Assembly: GCA_902727905.1 (NCBI GenBank)
Contig: CACVAR010000154.1
Span: forward strand, 1 to 6,322
From: an uncultured Sulfurovum sp.
GTDB taxonomy: Bacteria > Campylobacterota > Campylobacteria > Campylobacterales > Sulfurovaceae
Direction of reading: 5' to 3'
DNA: 6,322 nucleotides
Of the stretch, positions 1 through 6,195 are shown one piece after another. Positions within the stretch are counted from its first letter, which is position 1. Each line of letters begins with the position of its first letter. The translations under genes were made by a program, and so were the position numbers. The notes under the pieces were generated by a model. It searched no databases. It saw only the letters and a list, made by a program, of their open reading frames with translations, and was not told the DNA's origin.

Positions 1-422
1 GGTGTAAGTTCACTAAAATCAGCCCTTGATGCTAACGCCGATTTTGATTGATGAAGAATATTGTCTGAGTACGCTTTATACCCTTGGTTCTTCCACGCTT
101 TGGGTGTCATTCCAAAACGCTCCTTAAAAACCTTTATAAAAGACGACTGAGAACTATAGCCACACTCATTTGCCACATCGGATATGGTGGAGTATTTATT
201 GGTTAAAAGCATACTCGCAGCTTTTTGAAGCCGTATGGACTTAATGCTTTCATAAATGTTTTTACCAAATGCCTCTTTGAAGATTCGATGCATGTGAAAT
301 TTACTGACCCCCAAGGTATTACTTAACTCCTGAATGTCTATATGCGTTTCAATGTGCGTATAAATATAGTACATCATATCATTGGCAATCTTGGTTCTTT
401 TTTGCAAAGTTTCTTTTTTCAT
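1..422 (-). CDS. AraC-family transcriptional regulator, N-terminal part (runs off left edge)
   Basis: The minus strand is open from an ATG at 422-420 to the window edge: 140 full codons and no stop. The product begins MKKETLQKRTKIAND and carries an AraC/XylS DNA-binding domain with two helix-turn-helix units. The first spans about residues 28-50 (IQELSNTLGVSKFHMHRIF) and the second about 78-104 (ISDVANECGYSSQSSFIKVF, then KERFGMTP), which is the family signature. Because the DNA-binding domain is N-terminal, the missing C-terminal part is probably a ligand-sensing domain, as in Rob/GyrI-like regulators; the visible residues 105-140 are too few to prove this. It is divergent from the biotin carboxylase gene and could regulate itself, its neighbour, or genes to the left. 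The ribosome-binding site is weak: an AGG sits only 2 nt before the ATG. The family call is secure; ligand and targets are unknown. Confidence 0.93.
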   Translation of the reverse strand, partial: MKKETLQKRTKIANDMMYYIYTHIETHIDIQELSNTLGVSKFHMHRIFKEAFGKNIYESIKSIRLQKAASMLLTNKYSTISDVANECGYSSQSSFIKVFKERFGMTPKAWKNQGYKAYSDNILHQSKSALASRADFSELT

Positions 423-432
423 AACCTAAGTA

Positions 433-449
433 TAGCATAAGCATAGCAT
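433..449. repeat. Triple AGCAT repeat beside the AraC regulator start, possible operator
   Basis: AGCAT occurs three times, at 434-438, 440-444 and 445-449. The outer copies extend to TAGCAT at 433 and 444, 11 bp apart, about one helical turn. The block lies 11 bp upstream of the regulator's start codon, in the spacer shared with the carboxylase gene. AraC-family proteins typically bind direct repeats, so this could be an autoregulatory site. That is inference; on the minus strand the same bases also offer -10-like hexamers (TATGCT, TATACT) and may simply be the regulator's promoter. Confidence 0.35.
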
Positions 450-536
450 TTTTTAGACAAATATGAACAATTTATTTAGCACTAAAGAACAATAAAAAAG
501 ACACAAATTATGAAGAAATCGCCTTAGTAATTCTCA

Positions 537-563
537 TATAATGTCAAATACTCAATCTAAGGA
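537..563 (+). promoter_or_regulatory. Promoter -10 box and ribosome-binding site of the biotin carboxylase gene
   Basis: A perfect TATAAT lies at 537-542, about 30 bp before the start codon. No TTGACA-like -35 is seen at the usual distance, as is common for housekeeping promoters in Campylobacterota. TAAGGA at 558-563 is a good Shine-Dalgarno sequence with an 8-nt spacer to the ATG at 572, and this fixes the start. Confidence 0.6.
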
Positions 564-571
564 ATTTAAAA

Positions 572-1993
572 ATGAAACAAATAAATAAGATTCTCATTGC
601 CAACCGTGGTGAGATTGCCCTAAGAGTTATTCGTGCTTGTAAAGAACTTCATATTCAAAGTGTCGCCATCTATTCAGAGGTAGACCATGAAGGGGTATGG
701 GTTAAAAAAGCCGATGAAAGTGTTGAAATTAAAGGTGATGTCATACAAACTTATCTTAATTATGACCATATTATTAAACTTGCAAAAAAACATAAATGTG
801 ATGCCATTCACCCTGGTTATGGATTTCTATCTGAAAATGCTGAGTTTGCAAAAGCATGTCAACAAAATGGGATTATCTTTATTGGTCCTAAACCAGAACA
901 CATCGCACTGTTTGGAGACAAAATAGCCTCTAAAAATGCCATGAAAGAGATAGGTGTTCCTGTTATTGAAGGTACAGAAGAAGCCATTATAGATAGAGAA
1001 AAAGCTGCAAAGATAGCTGAACAAATAGGTTTTCCTGTCATTATTAAAGCAGCATTTGGTGGTGGTGGAAGAGGTATGCGTATTGTCCACAAAGCTAAAG
1101 AGTTCAATGCCATGTTTGAAAGTGCCACAGCTGAAGCGTTAAAGTTTTTTGGAAATGCTGATATGTTTGTTGAAAAATATGTACTCAATCCAAGACATAT
1201 AGAGGTACAAGTTATTGCAGACAAATACGGTAATGTCGTACACTTAGGAGACAGAGATTGTTCCATTCAGAGAAGACACCAAAAAGTTATTGAAATAGCC
1301 CCTTCACCTTTACTTTCTAACGAGGTACGTAAAGAGCTTTACCGTATTGCCACCAAAGCCATGTTCAAACTGGGGTATGAAAGTGTGGGAACCATTGAGT
1401 TTTTACTGGATGAAGAAGATAACATCTATTTTATTGAGATGAATACACGTGTACAAGTTGAACACCCTGTTACTGAAATTGTAACTGGTATTGATATTAT
1501 TCAACGTATGATTGAAATTGCTGCTGGTGATAAACTCAAATTCTTACAAGAAGAGATTCAGTTCAGAGGATATGCTATTGAATTTAGAATCAATGCTGAA
1601 AATCCAGAAAAGAACTTTATGCCTTCTGTTGGGACAGTCGAGACTTATATCACACCTGGTGGTCCGGGTGTAAGACTCGATACCATGCTTTACTCAGGCT
1701 ATACCATACCTTCAAATTATGATTCTATGATAGGTAAAGTCATTGTTTGGGCGCTTGATTGGGAAGGAGCTGTCAACAAAGCAAGAAGAGCGCTTGATGA
1801 GTTTATTATAGAAGGTTTTCCAACCAATATTCCATTGCATCAGCATATTGTGGAAGATCAAGACTTTCAAGATGGAAAATTCACAACCAACTATCTCGAT
1901 ACAAAGCTTCCTCAGTTTAATGTTAGAAATGCAGATACCGTAAAAGAGGAAGAGAAAAAGAAAGCATCTATCTTTGGAAATTTCTTATATTAA
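572..1993 (+). CDS. accC: Biotin carboxylase subunit (acetyl-CoA / pyruvate-type carboxylase, AccC/PycA family)
   Basis: This cytoplasmic enzyme performs the ATP- and bicarbonate-dependent carboxylation of biotin on a carrier protein. At 473 aa it is somewhat longer than a typical AccC (about 450). It shows the N-terminal domain (KILIANRGEIALR, 6-18), PGYGFLSEN (81-89), ATP-binding lysines K117 and K159, the glycine-rich loop FGGGGRGM (162-169), RDCSIQRRHQK (228-238, with H236 and K238), metal ligands E276 and E289, the catalytic stretch EMNTRVQVEHP (289-299), and R339. All key residues are intact. The last 20 or so residues form a charged tail (KEEEKKK) ending in ASIFGNFLY, beyond the catalytic fold. 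No biotin carrier or carboxyltransferase gene is adjacent, so the acceptor (acetyl-CoA, pyruvate or 2-oxoglutarate) cannot be read from this window. The length and separate location fit a PycA-type subunit as well as AccC; the symbol is family-level only. Confidence 0.93.
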   Translation: MKQINKILIANRGEIALRVIRACKELHIQSVAIYSEVDHEGVWVKKADESVEIKGDVIQTYLNYDHIIKLAKKHKCDAIHPGYGFLSENAEFAKACQQNGIIFIGPKPEHIALFGDKIASKNAMKEIGVPVIEGTEEAIIDREKAAKIAEQIGFPVIIKAAFGGGGRGMRIVHKAKEFNAMFESATAEALKFFGNADMFVEKYVLNPRHIEVQVIADKYGNVVHLGDRDCSIQRRHQKVIEIAPSPLLSNEVRKELYRIATKAMFKLGYESVGTIEFLLDEEDNIYFIEMNTRVQVEHPVTEIVTGIDIIQRMIEIAAGDKLKFLQEEIQFRGYAIEFRINAENPEKNFMPSVGTVETYITPGGPGVRLDTMLYSGYTIPSNYDSMIGKVIVWALDWEGAVNKARRALDEFIIEGFPTNIPLHQHIVEDQDFQDGKFTTNYLDTKLPQFNVRNADTVKEEEKKKASIFGNFLY

Positions 1994-2000
1994 TTCTTAT

Positions 2001-2027
2001 GAGAGTTCGCTTTAAAAGCGAGTTCTC
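2001..2027 (+). terminator. Hairpin after the biotin carboxylase gene, possible weak terminator
   Basis: Arms GAGAGTTCGC (2001-2010) and GCGAGTTCTC (2018-2027) pair over 10 bp, including two G-U wobbles, around the loop TTTAAAA. It begins 7 bp after the carboxylase stop codon, where a terminator is expected. No uridine run follows directly; the nearest T-tract is TTTTT at 2045-2049. It may therefore be an inefficient terminator or an mRNA 3'-end stabiliser. Confidence 0.5.
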
Positions 2028-2088
2028 TAACCCATCTCTCTAAATTTTTAAACTAACATTTTCTCCCTATTAAAAAATTTCTTTTACT

Positions 2089-2122
2089 TATAAAATGTCC
2101 TTATTAAAAGTACGAAAGGAAG
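2089..2122 (+). promoter_or_regulatory. Putative promoter -10 box and ribosome-binding site of the thiE fusion gene
   Basis: TATAAA at 2089-2094 (context TTATAAAATG) is a plausible -10 box 33 bp before the start codon, and AAAGGAAG at 2115-2122 is a strong Shine-Dalgarno sequence ahead of the ATG at 2128. The 134-bp intergenic region shows none of the conserved elements of a TPP riboswitch, so classical thiamine-riboswitch control of this unit is unlikely. Confidence 0.45.
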
Positions 2123-2127
2123 TATAA

Positions 2128-3636
2128 ATGTCACATATTCCAGAGCAACTAAGAGGTCTTTATGTTATTAGTGATGACACTTTAACACCAAATGAAACCA
2201 TTATAGAACAAATAACCGAAGCACTTCAAGGTGGAGCAACGATTGTCCAACTCCGTAACAAAAAAGGGACACTTGAAGAGATTAAATCACTTAGCATTAC
2301 CATTCAAGAGCTATGTCACAAACACAATGCCCTTTTTATACTCAATGACAAAATAGACTTGGCAATTGAACTGGGTGTTGATGGACTGCATATTGGCAAA
2401 AGTGACCATCATCGTTTTGAAGAGATTCGTAAAGAGTTTAAAGGGGTATTAGGTGTCTCTTGTTATAACTCTATTGACATGGCAAAAGATTTTGAAAGAC
2501 TGGGTGCAGACTATGCTGCTTTTGGTTCATTTTTCCATTCAGCAACCAAACCCAACTCAAATGTTATCGAGATGAACATACTTAAAACAGCACAAGAAGA
2601 ACTGAACATCCCTGTTTGCGCTATTGGAGGTATTAACCTTGAGAATGTAGACCAGATACTTGAGTATAAACCTCAAATGGTATCGGTCATTAACGACATT
2701 TGGACAGCTAAAGACATTCAAGAAAAAGCACAAAACTATACAAATCATTTAGAAGGAAAAAATATGAAATTATCAATTGCACTGGAGTGGTTTTTAAACC
2801 CTGATCATTTACCTATTGTTGCTGGGATCCAAACAGGAAAATACAAAGATGTTGGTTTAGACATAGACCTCATCGAACCAGAAGAGCATTATGATGGATT
2901 TGACCTTTTAGAAAAAGGTCAAATTGACATACATATTAATGAGCCTCTGCATCTTTTTGAGCACCATTTTGATGGTATTAAATCTTTAGGATGTTATTTT
3001 GAAACCCATGGTGGGGTTATGATTCGTCAATCAAGTGTGGAAAAACTACGTAACAATGAACCAATTCGTATCACAACACCTGCCTCAAATCCAATTACCA
3101 ATACCATTGGATTTGAAATTTTAAAGCGTTATGCTGACAAAGAAGGTTTTGCTTTAGAGAAAGAAAACGTAGACTTTATAGAGACAGATTTTTACCATAT
3201 TAAAAACATGAAAGAGCAAGATTTTGATGGTGCTTGGTTATGTTTCTACAACTTTGAGGGTATAGAAGCTGAACATGAAGGCTTTGAAAACCTATTTGTA
3301 GACCAACGCATCTCTCCTTATCCAAACTTTTCTGCATTGGAACTCATGACAAGTGAAGAGACCTTAAATGAAAAAAGAGAAGCCATAGATAAATTTATAG
3401 CTGTAACCAATGAGATGACACGTTACTGTCAAAAAAACAGTGAGTTTGCCAAAACAGTTTTCTATGACTACAGTAAACAAGAGAAGTCAGAGCTAATGGA
3501 TAAAATTATTGATGACACTTTAGAACGTTTTGAATACTTAAAAAGTGATGCAACACGTTGGAGAGAGTTGGCTGACTTTTTAGATGAACTTGACATTGTT
3601 AAGTTAGATAACACAGCCTATGACAAAATTTGGTAA
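2128..3636 (+). CDS. thiE: Thiamine-phosphate synthase (ThiE) fused to a THI5/ThiY-like pyrimidine-binding domain
   Basis: This 502-aa protein is two proteins joined in frame. Residues 1 to about 210 are a full-length ThiE TIM barrel, which couples HMP-PP to thiazole phosphate to form thiamine phosphate. Seen are QLRNK (41-45), LNDKIDLA (72-79), LHIGKSD (87-93), GVSCYN (109-114), GADYAAFGSFFHSATK (126-141), IPVCAIGGI (161-169) and VSVINDIW (185-192). Small departures from the usual motifs are HSATK for PTxTK and VIN for VIS. Residues 213-502 belong to the NMT1/THI5-like family: ALEWFLNPDHLPI (218-230), KDVGLDIDLIEP (240-251), GQIDIHINEPLHLF (264-277). This part lacks a signal peptide and membrane segments, and also the cysteine-rich CCCFC motif of yeast Thi5, so it resembles the pyrimidine-binding protein ThiY more than the Thi5 enzyme. 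It probably binds an HMP-like pyrimidine in the cytoplasm and may feed the ThiE site; that role is inferred. The FAD oxidoreductase gene follows after 6 bp, suggesting an operon. Confidence 0.9.
   Translation: MSHIPEQLRGLYVISDDTLTPNETIIEQITEALQGGATIVQLRNKKGTLEEIKSLSITIQELCHKHNALFILNDKIDLAIELGVDGLHIGKSDHHRFEEIRKEFKGVLGVSCYNSIDMAKDFERLGADYAAFGSFFHSATKPNSNVIEMNILKTAQEELNIPVCAIGGINLENVDQILEYKPQMVSVINDIWTAKDIQEKAQNYTNHLEGKNMKLSIALEWFLNPDHLPIVAGIQTGKYKDVGLDIDLIEPEEHYDGFDLLEKGQIDIHINEPLHLFEHHFDGIKSLGCYFETHGGVMIRQSSVEKLRNNEPIRITTPASNPITNTIGFEILKRYADKEGFALEKENVDFIETDFYHIKNMKEQDFDGAWLCFYNFEGIEAEHEGFENLFVDQRISPYPNFSALELMTSEETLNEKREAIDKFIAVTNEMTRYCQKNSEFAKTVFYDYSKQEKSELMDKIIDDTLERFEYLKSDATRWRELADFLDELDIVKLDNTAYDKIW
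2752..2766 (+). promoter_or_regulatory. Internal ribosome-binding site and ATG at the ThiE/THI5-like domain junction
   Basis: AGAAGGA at 2752-2758 stands 5 nt before an in-frame ATG at 2764-2766, codon 213 of the fusion. That ATG opens the second domain exactly (MKLSIALEWF). The arrangement is what a separate downstream gene would have, so a free 290-aa THI5/ThiY-like protein may be made alongside the full fusion. It could equally be a relic of two genes whose stop codon was lost. Confidence 0.5.
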
Positions 3637-3642
3637 TGAACC

Positions 3643-4575
3643 ATGAATATAGCTATTATAGGTGCAGGTTTCTCTGGGAGTTACCTCGCACATAAACTGC
3701 ATGCAAAAGGTCACGATGTAAGTCTATTTGAAAAGTCAAGAGGTGTTGGAGGACGAATGGCAACACGTTACATGGAAAACACACAAGTTAACCATGGCTG
3801 TAATACCATTCAAACAACCGTCAAAGAGTTTCAATCATTCTGTGATTCAATGGTAGAAAAAAATCTTTTAGAAAAAAAAGAACAAAACGCTTACACAGCT
3901 ACTAGCATAAACGGTATGCTAAAGTATTTAACTAAAGATATCCATTTAGAGAGAAATACACTTATTACAAGTATTAACTATGATAATCAGCAATATACTT
4001 TAAAAGATAATAACAATTATGCTTACAAAGGCTTTGACTTTTTAATACTCACCATACCTTCAGCTCAAATTTTAAATCTCGACTTTGAGATTGATAAAAA
4101 CTTAGCAGATAAATTAGCCCAAGTTCATTATGACAGTGTGGCAACACTGGTATTGACAGGAAAGAACATTGCAGAGTTAGACAAGATTCAACTCTCTAAA
4201 ATGAAGCATCTCAAAAAACTTTATGCTCCAAAAGACAATACTTACGTCATACAAATGGATAGAGACTTTTCTAAAAAGTATAGACATTTAAATAAAAACT
4301 CCATTACCCCATACATTGTCCAAGAGATTCAAAGAGTTGTACCAAACTTTAAACTTTATAATTATGAATACTTTAGCCATTTATGGAAGTATGGATTGAC
4401 AAGTAAAACACTTGACTTGCCTTATGTTTATAAGCAACAAGAAAACTATGCTATTTGTGGCGACTGGCTTATGGGAGACAGCGTCGAAGATGCGTTTATG
4501 AGTGTTGAAAACTTTATGACTTTAGAAAGTGATTTTTTAGAAAGCAATTTTATGCATCTAAAAGAATTGGTGTAA
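3643..4575 (+). CDS. Renalase-like FAD-dependent oxidoreductase
   Basis: The 310-aa protein is a soluble flavoprotein of the NAD(P)/FAD amine-oxidase-like group (renalase-like). It begins with a Rossmann dinucleotide motif, IIGAGFSGSYLA (5-16), followed by the ribose-binding acidic residue in LFEKS (28-32), the family signature SRGVGGRMATR (32-42) and NHGC (50-53), where relatives usually have a DHGAQ-like motif. The C-terminal FAD motif is CGDWLMGDSVEDAFMS (272-287). No signal peptide or transmembrane helix is present. The ATG lies 6 bp after the stop of the thiE fusion with no clear Shine-Dalgarno sequence of its own, which suggests translational coupling and a shared transcript. The substrate is unknown. 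The position suggests oxidation of a thiamine-related amine, pyrimidine or other metabolite, but sequence alone cannot show this. It is not the glycine oxidase ThiO by motif pattern. Confidence 0.85.
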   Translation: MNIAIIGAGFSGSYLAHKLHAKGHDVSLFEKSRGVGGRMATRYMENTQVNHGCNTIQTTVKEFQSFCDSMVEKNLLEKKEQNAYTATSINGMLKYLTKDIHLERNTLITSINYDNQQYTLKDNNNYAYKGFDFLILTIPSAQILNLDFEIDKNLADKLAQVHYDSVATLVLTGKNIAELDKIQLSKMKHLKKLYAPKDNTYVIQMDRDFSKKYRHLNKNSITPYIVQEIQRVVPNFKLYNYEYFSHLWKYGLTSKTLDLPYVYKQQENYAICGDWLMGDSVEDAFMSVENFMTLESDFLESNFMHLKELV

Positions 4576-4592
4576 GCTCATAGCTTATCACC
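4569..4592. terminator. Hairpin spanning both stop codons of the convergent gene pair
   Basis: The left arm GGTGTAAGCT (4569-4578) pairs with the right arm AGCTTATCACC (4582-4592), with one bulged base (4588) and the loop CAT. Only 12 bp separate the two coding regions, and both stop codons (TAA at 4573-4575 on plus, TGA at 4590-4588 on minus) lie within the arms. It could act as a compact bidirectional terminator, but no strong T-tract follows on the plus strand and only a weak one (CAATTCTTTT) on the minus strand. Confidence 0.4.
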
Positions 4593-5787
4593 AAGGACCT
4601 TCAAAACGAGATGGTTTATGAGATACCTTTTGCTTGTGTTTGGTCTTACGACCCGACACACGTTTTCGCCAACGTCGATAGGCTTTTTTAGAGAGTAGCT
4701 TTCGCATTTTACGTTGAAGTTGATTATTGGTTAAACCATATTGTTCATAAATAGTATCAAAAGTCATTCTGTCTTGCCAACTCATTTCAATCAATCGATT
4801 TAAATCAAACTCTTCATACTTAAGATTACGTTTTTTAGATGACAAATCCTTTTTAGGTTCATAGTGTTCTGTATAATAAAAATCATACTGATCTCCTAAA
4901 ATCCTTTTGGCTTGTTTTTCAAACACTTGTTCTCTACGTAACATGTTCATTAATTCTATTTTGCCTTGCTCTTCATATTTATCGACCAAAGAGAAAAGAA
5001 TTTCATTAGAAATGATGTCATAGTTAAAATACTCCGAACTTTCATCAATAAGTAAAGAGGAAAAAACATCAAAAGGGTGTAACTCAATGTCAAACAATTC
5101 TAAGGTCAACATCTTAACCTCGTAAGTAGAGTCTCGACTGTCCATTGGTTCTTGTATAAGTTCATGTGTACCCAGTTGAAACGCTGTTAACTTGTCACCA
5201 TAAGCACAACCTGTATCGATGCCGTAAAAATTATCTCCTTCTAAAACTTCATCAAAAACACAATGACCAAATACATTGATTTTATCATGCTTTACTGTTT
5301 TAATGGGTCTGTTTTTATAGTAACGATTGCTTAAAAACTCTAGTTCATAATTTGGATTATCTCGATGTTCATAATATTCCAAAGCAAAACCATGCGTAAT
5401 GAAGTAATCTTCAATTTCAATGTACAAAGGAAGTGAGTTTAGCCATGCTACATGAGTGTTTACCAGCTCTCTAGCGTTCTTATAATTCTCAATGGTATTT
5501 AATCCACCAAAACGTTTATCATAACTCCATTGCACCTCAGAGGTCTCATCTAAACTCTCTTGTAAATATTTCACCATTAAGTCATCATGATTTCCTTTGA
5601 TGGCTTGATACTTGTTGTCCATCACAAAACGAATAACATCTTTTGAAAAGTCTCCTTTATCACAAAGGTCACCCACAAAAATGAGTTCAGCATCCTTAGG
5701 CAGTCTTTTTACCAAGTTCATTAAGGTATGGTAGCAACCATGCACATCACCAATGACAAAGGTATTTTCTAGTTTTTTTATTTCCAT
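4588..5787 (-). CDS. PPP-family metallophosphoesterase with C-terminal TIGR03643/DUF2805-like domain
   Basis: Residues 1 to about 210 form a calcineurin-like phosphoesterase of the ApaH/PrpA (PPP) type with a two-metal site. Seen are GDVHG (13-17), GDLCDKG (39-45), GNHD (65-68), the histidine of THGF (131-134), FGHC (173-176) and IDTGCAYGDKLTA (190-202). The second motif has lysine where PPP enzymes normally have arginine (GDxxDRG), at a phosphate-contacting position. Residues of about 225-325 are an acidic, helical-looking linker that I do not recognise. Residues of about 330-385 match the small stand-alone family TIGR03643/DUF2805: MSWQDRMTF (335-343), YGLTNNQLQRKMRKLL (350-365) and WRKRVSGRKTKHK (373-385), a very basic tail suggesting nucleic-acid or ribosome contact. 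The substrate could be a phosphoprotein, a dinucleotide or RNA-linked phosphate. The start is fixed by GDVHG lying close behind M1; the ribosome-binding site is poor. It is transcribed away from the phasin-like gene. Confidence 0.92.
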   Translation of the reverse strand: MEIKKLENTFVIGDVHGCYHTLMNLVKRLPKDAELIFVGDLCDKGDFSKDVIRFVMDNKYQAIKGNHDDLMVKYLQESLDETSEVQWSYDKRFGGLNTIENYKNARELVNTHVAWLNSLPLYIEIEDYFITHGFALEYYEHRDNPNYELEFLSNRYYKNRPIKTVKHDKINVFGHCVFDEVLEGDNFYGIDTGCAYGDKLTAFQLGTHELIQEPMDSRDSTYEVKMLTLELFDIELHPFDVFSSLLIDESSEYFNYDIISNEILFSLVDKYEEQGKIELMNMLRREQVFEKQAKRILGDQYDFYYTEHYEPKKDLSSKKRNLKYEEFDLNRLIEMSWQDRMTFDTIYEQYGLTNNQLQRKMRKLLSKKAYRRWRKRVSGRKTKHKQKVSHKPSRFEGPW

Positions 5788-5922
5788 GCTAGTAATATAG
5801 AGTATTTTGAAATGTTTTTGTATTTGTTTTATGTCATTTCATCCATAAACCCTTTAGAAATACCCTACTAAAAGACATCAAATAGCGTTATAATAAAAGA
5901 AACAAAACAACAAGGATATCTC
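5788..5922. promoter_or_regulatory. Divergent promoter region between the phosphatase and phasin-like genes
   Basis: On the plus strand TATAAT at 5889-5894 is a clear -10 box, and AAGGA at 5912-5916 is a Shine-Dalgarno sequence 6 nt before the ATG at 5923. On the minus strand TATATT (5799-5794) lies only 6 nt upstream of the phosphatase start and no Shine-Dalgarno sequence is visible, so that promoter is uncertain. No operator-like palindrome was noticed. Confidence 0.5.
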
Positions 5923-6195
5923 ATGTTAGAAAAACTACTTTACACAGGAATTGGTGCAGCTTCGCTTTTTAAAGAGAAAGTTGAAGAGGAAGTAAAAAAG
6001 CTTGAAGAGAGTGGTAAAATTAAAACAGACGATGCCAAAAGTTTTTTAGAGTCCATTGAAACTAAGGGAAAAGAAGAAGAGGAACGTGTTAAAGAGTCCA
6101 TTAAAACAGCGTTGAAAGAAGTCATTGCAGAGTTAGATTTAGCCACCAAAGCCGACATTCAAAAACTCAAAGAGGATTTAACATCAAACAATTAA
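5923..6195 (+). CDS. Small phasin-like coiled-coil protein
   Basis: This 90-aa, highly charged, Lys/Glu-rich protein has a short hydrophobic N-terminus (LLYTGIGAASLF, 5-16) followed by heptad-like helix over most of its length. The ending LDLATKADIQKLKEDL (71-86) is typical of phasin-family / PhaF-like small proteins, in which an L-LATK-DI-L pattern starts the final coiled coil. Family members associate with polyhydroxyalkanoate granules or regulate their synthesis, but many bacteria without granules carry such genes, so granule binding is not claimed. A strong -10 box and Shine-Dalgarno sequence precede it. Its 3' end overlaps the probable start of an ABC1-kinase-like gene, suggesting that the two are co-translated. 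Low-complexity coiled coil weakens any similarity argument, so the family call is moderate. Confidence 0.72.
   Translation: MLEKLLYTGIGAASLFKEKVEEEVKKLEESGKIKTDDAKSFLESIETKGKEEEERVKESIKTALKEVIAELDLATKADIQKLKEDLTSNN

Noticed and set aside
423..571. Small gene between the AraC regulator and the carboxylase
   Set aside because: No convincing start-plus-ribosome-binding-site frame was found; the stretch is AT-rich and looks like promoter DNA.
827..1266. Minus-strand open frames inside the biotin carboxylase gene
   Set aside because: They lie wholly inside a gene with full family motifs, show no recognisable domains, and are explained as frame shadows.
1994..2127. Possible TPP riboswitch upstream of the thiE fusion
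   Set aside because: The gap is only 134 bp and none of the conserved TPP-aptamer segments (such as CTGAGA) is present; the only hairpin sits at the end of the preceding gene.
2764..3636. Calling the THI5/ThiY-like part a separate gene
   Set aside because: The frame is continuous with ThiE, with no stop between them. The internal start is recorded as a possible second initiation site instead.
2764..3636. Periplasmic ABC-transporter substrate-binding protein
   Set aside because: Neither the fusion N-terminus nor the internal start (MKLSIALEWF) has a signal peptide or lipobox, and no permease or ATPase gene is adjacent.
5940..6158. Minus-strand serine-rich open frame inside the phasin-like gene
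   Set aside because: It is the antisense reading of Lys/Glu-rich codons (Glu and Lys codons read as Ser, Leu and Phe); it has no ribosome-binding site and no family resemblance.
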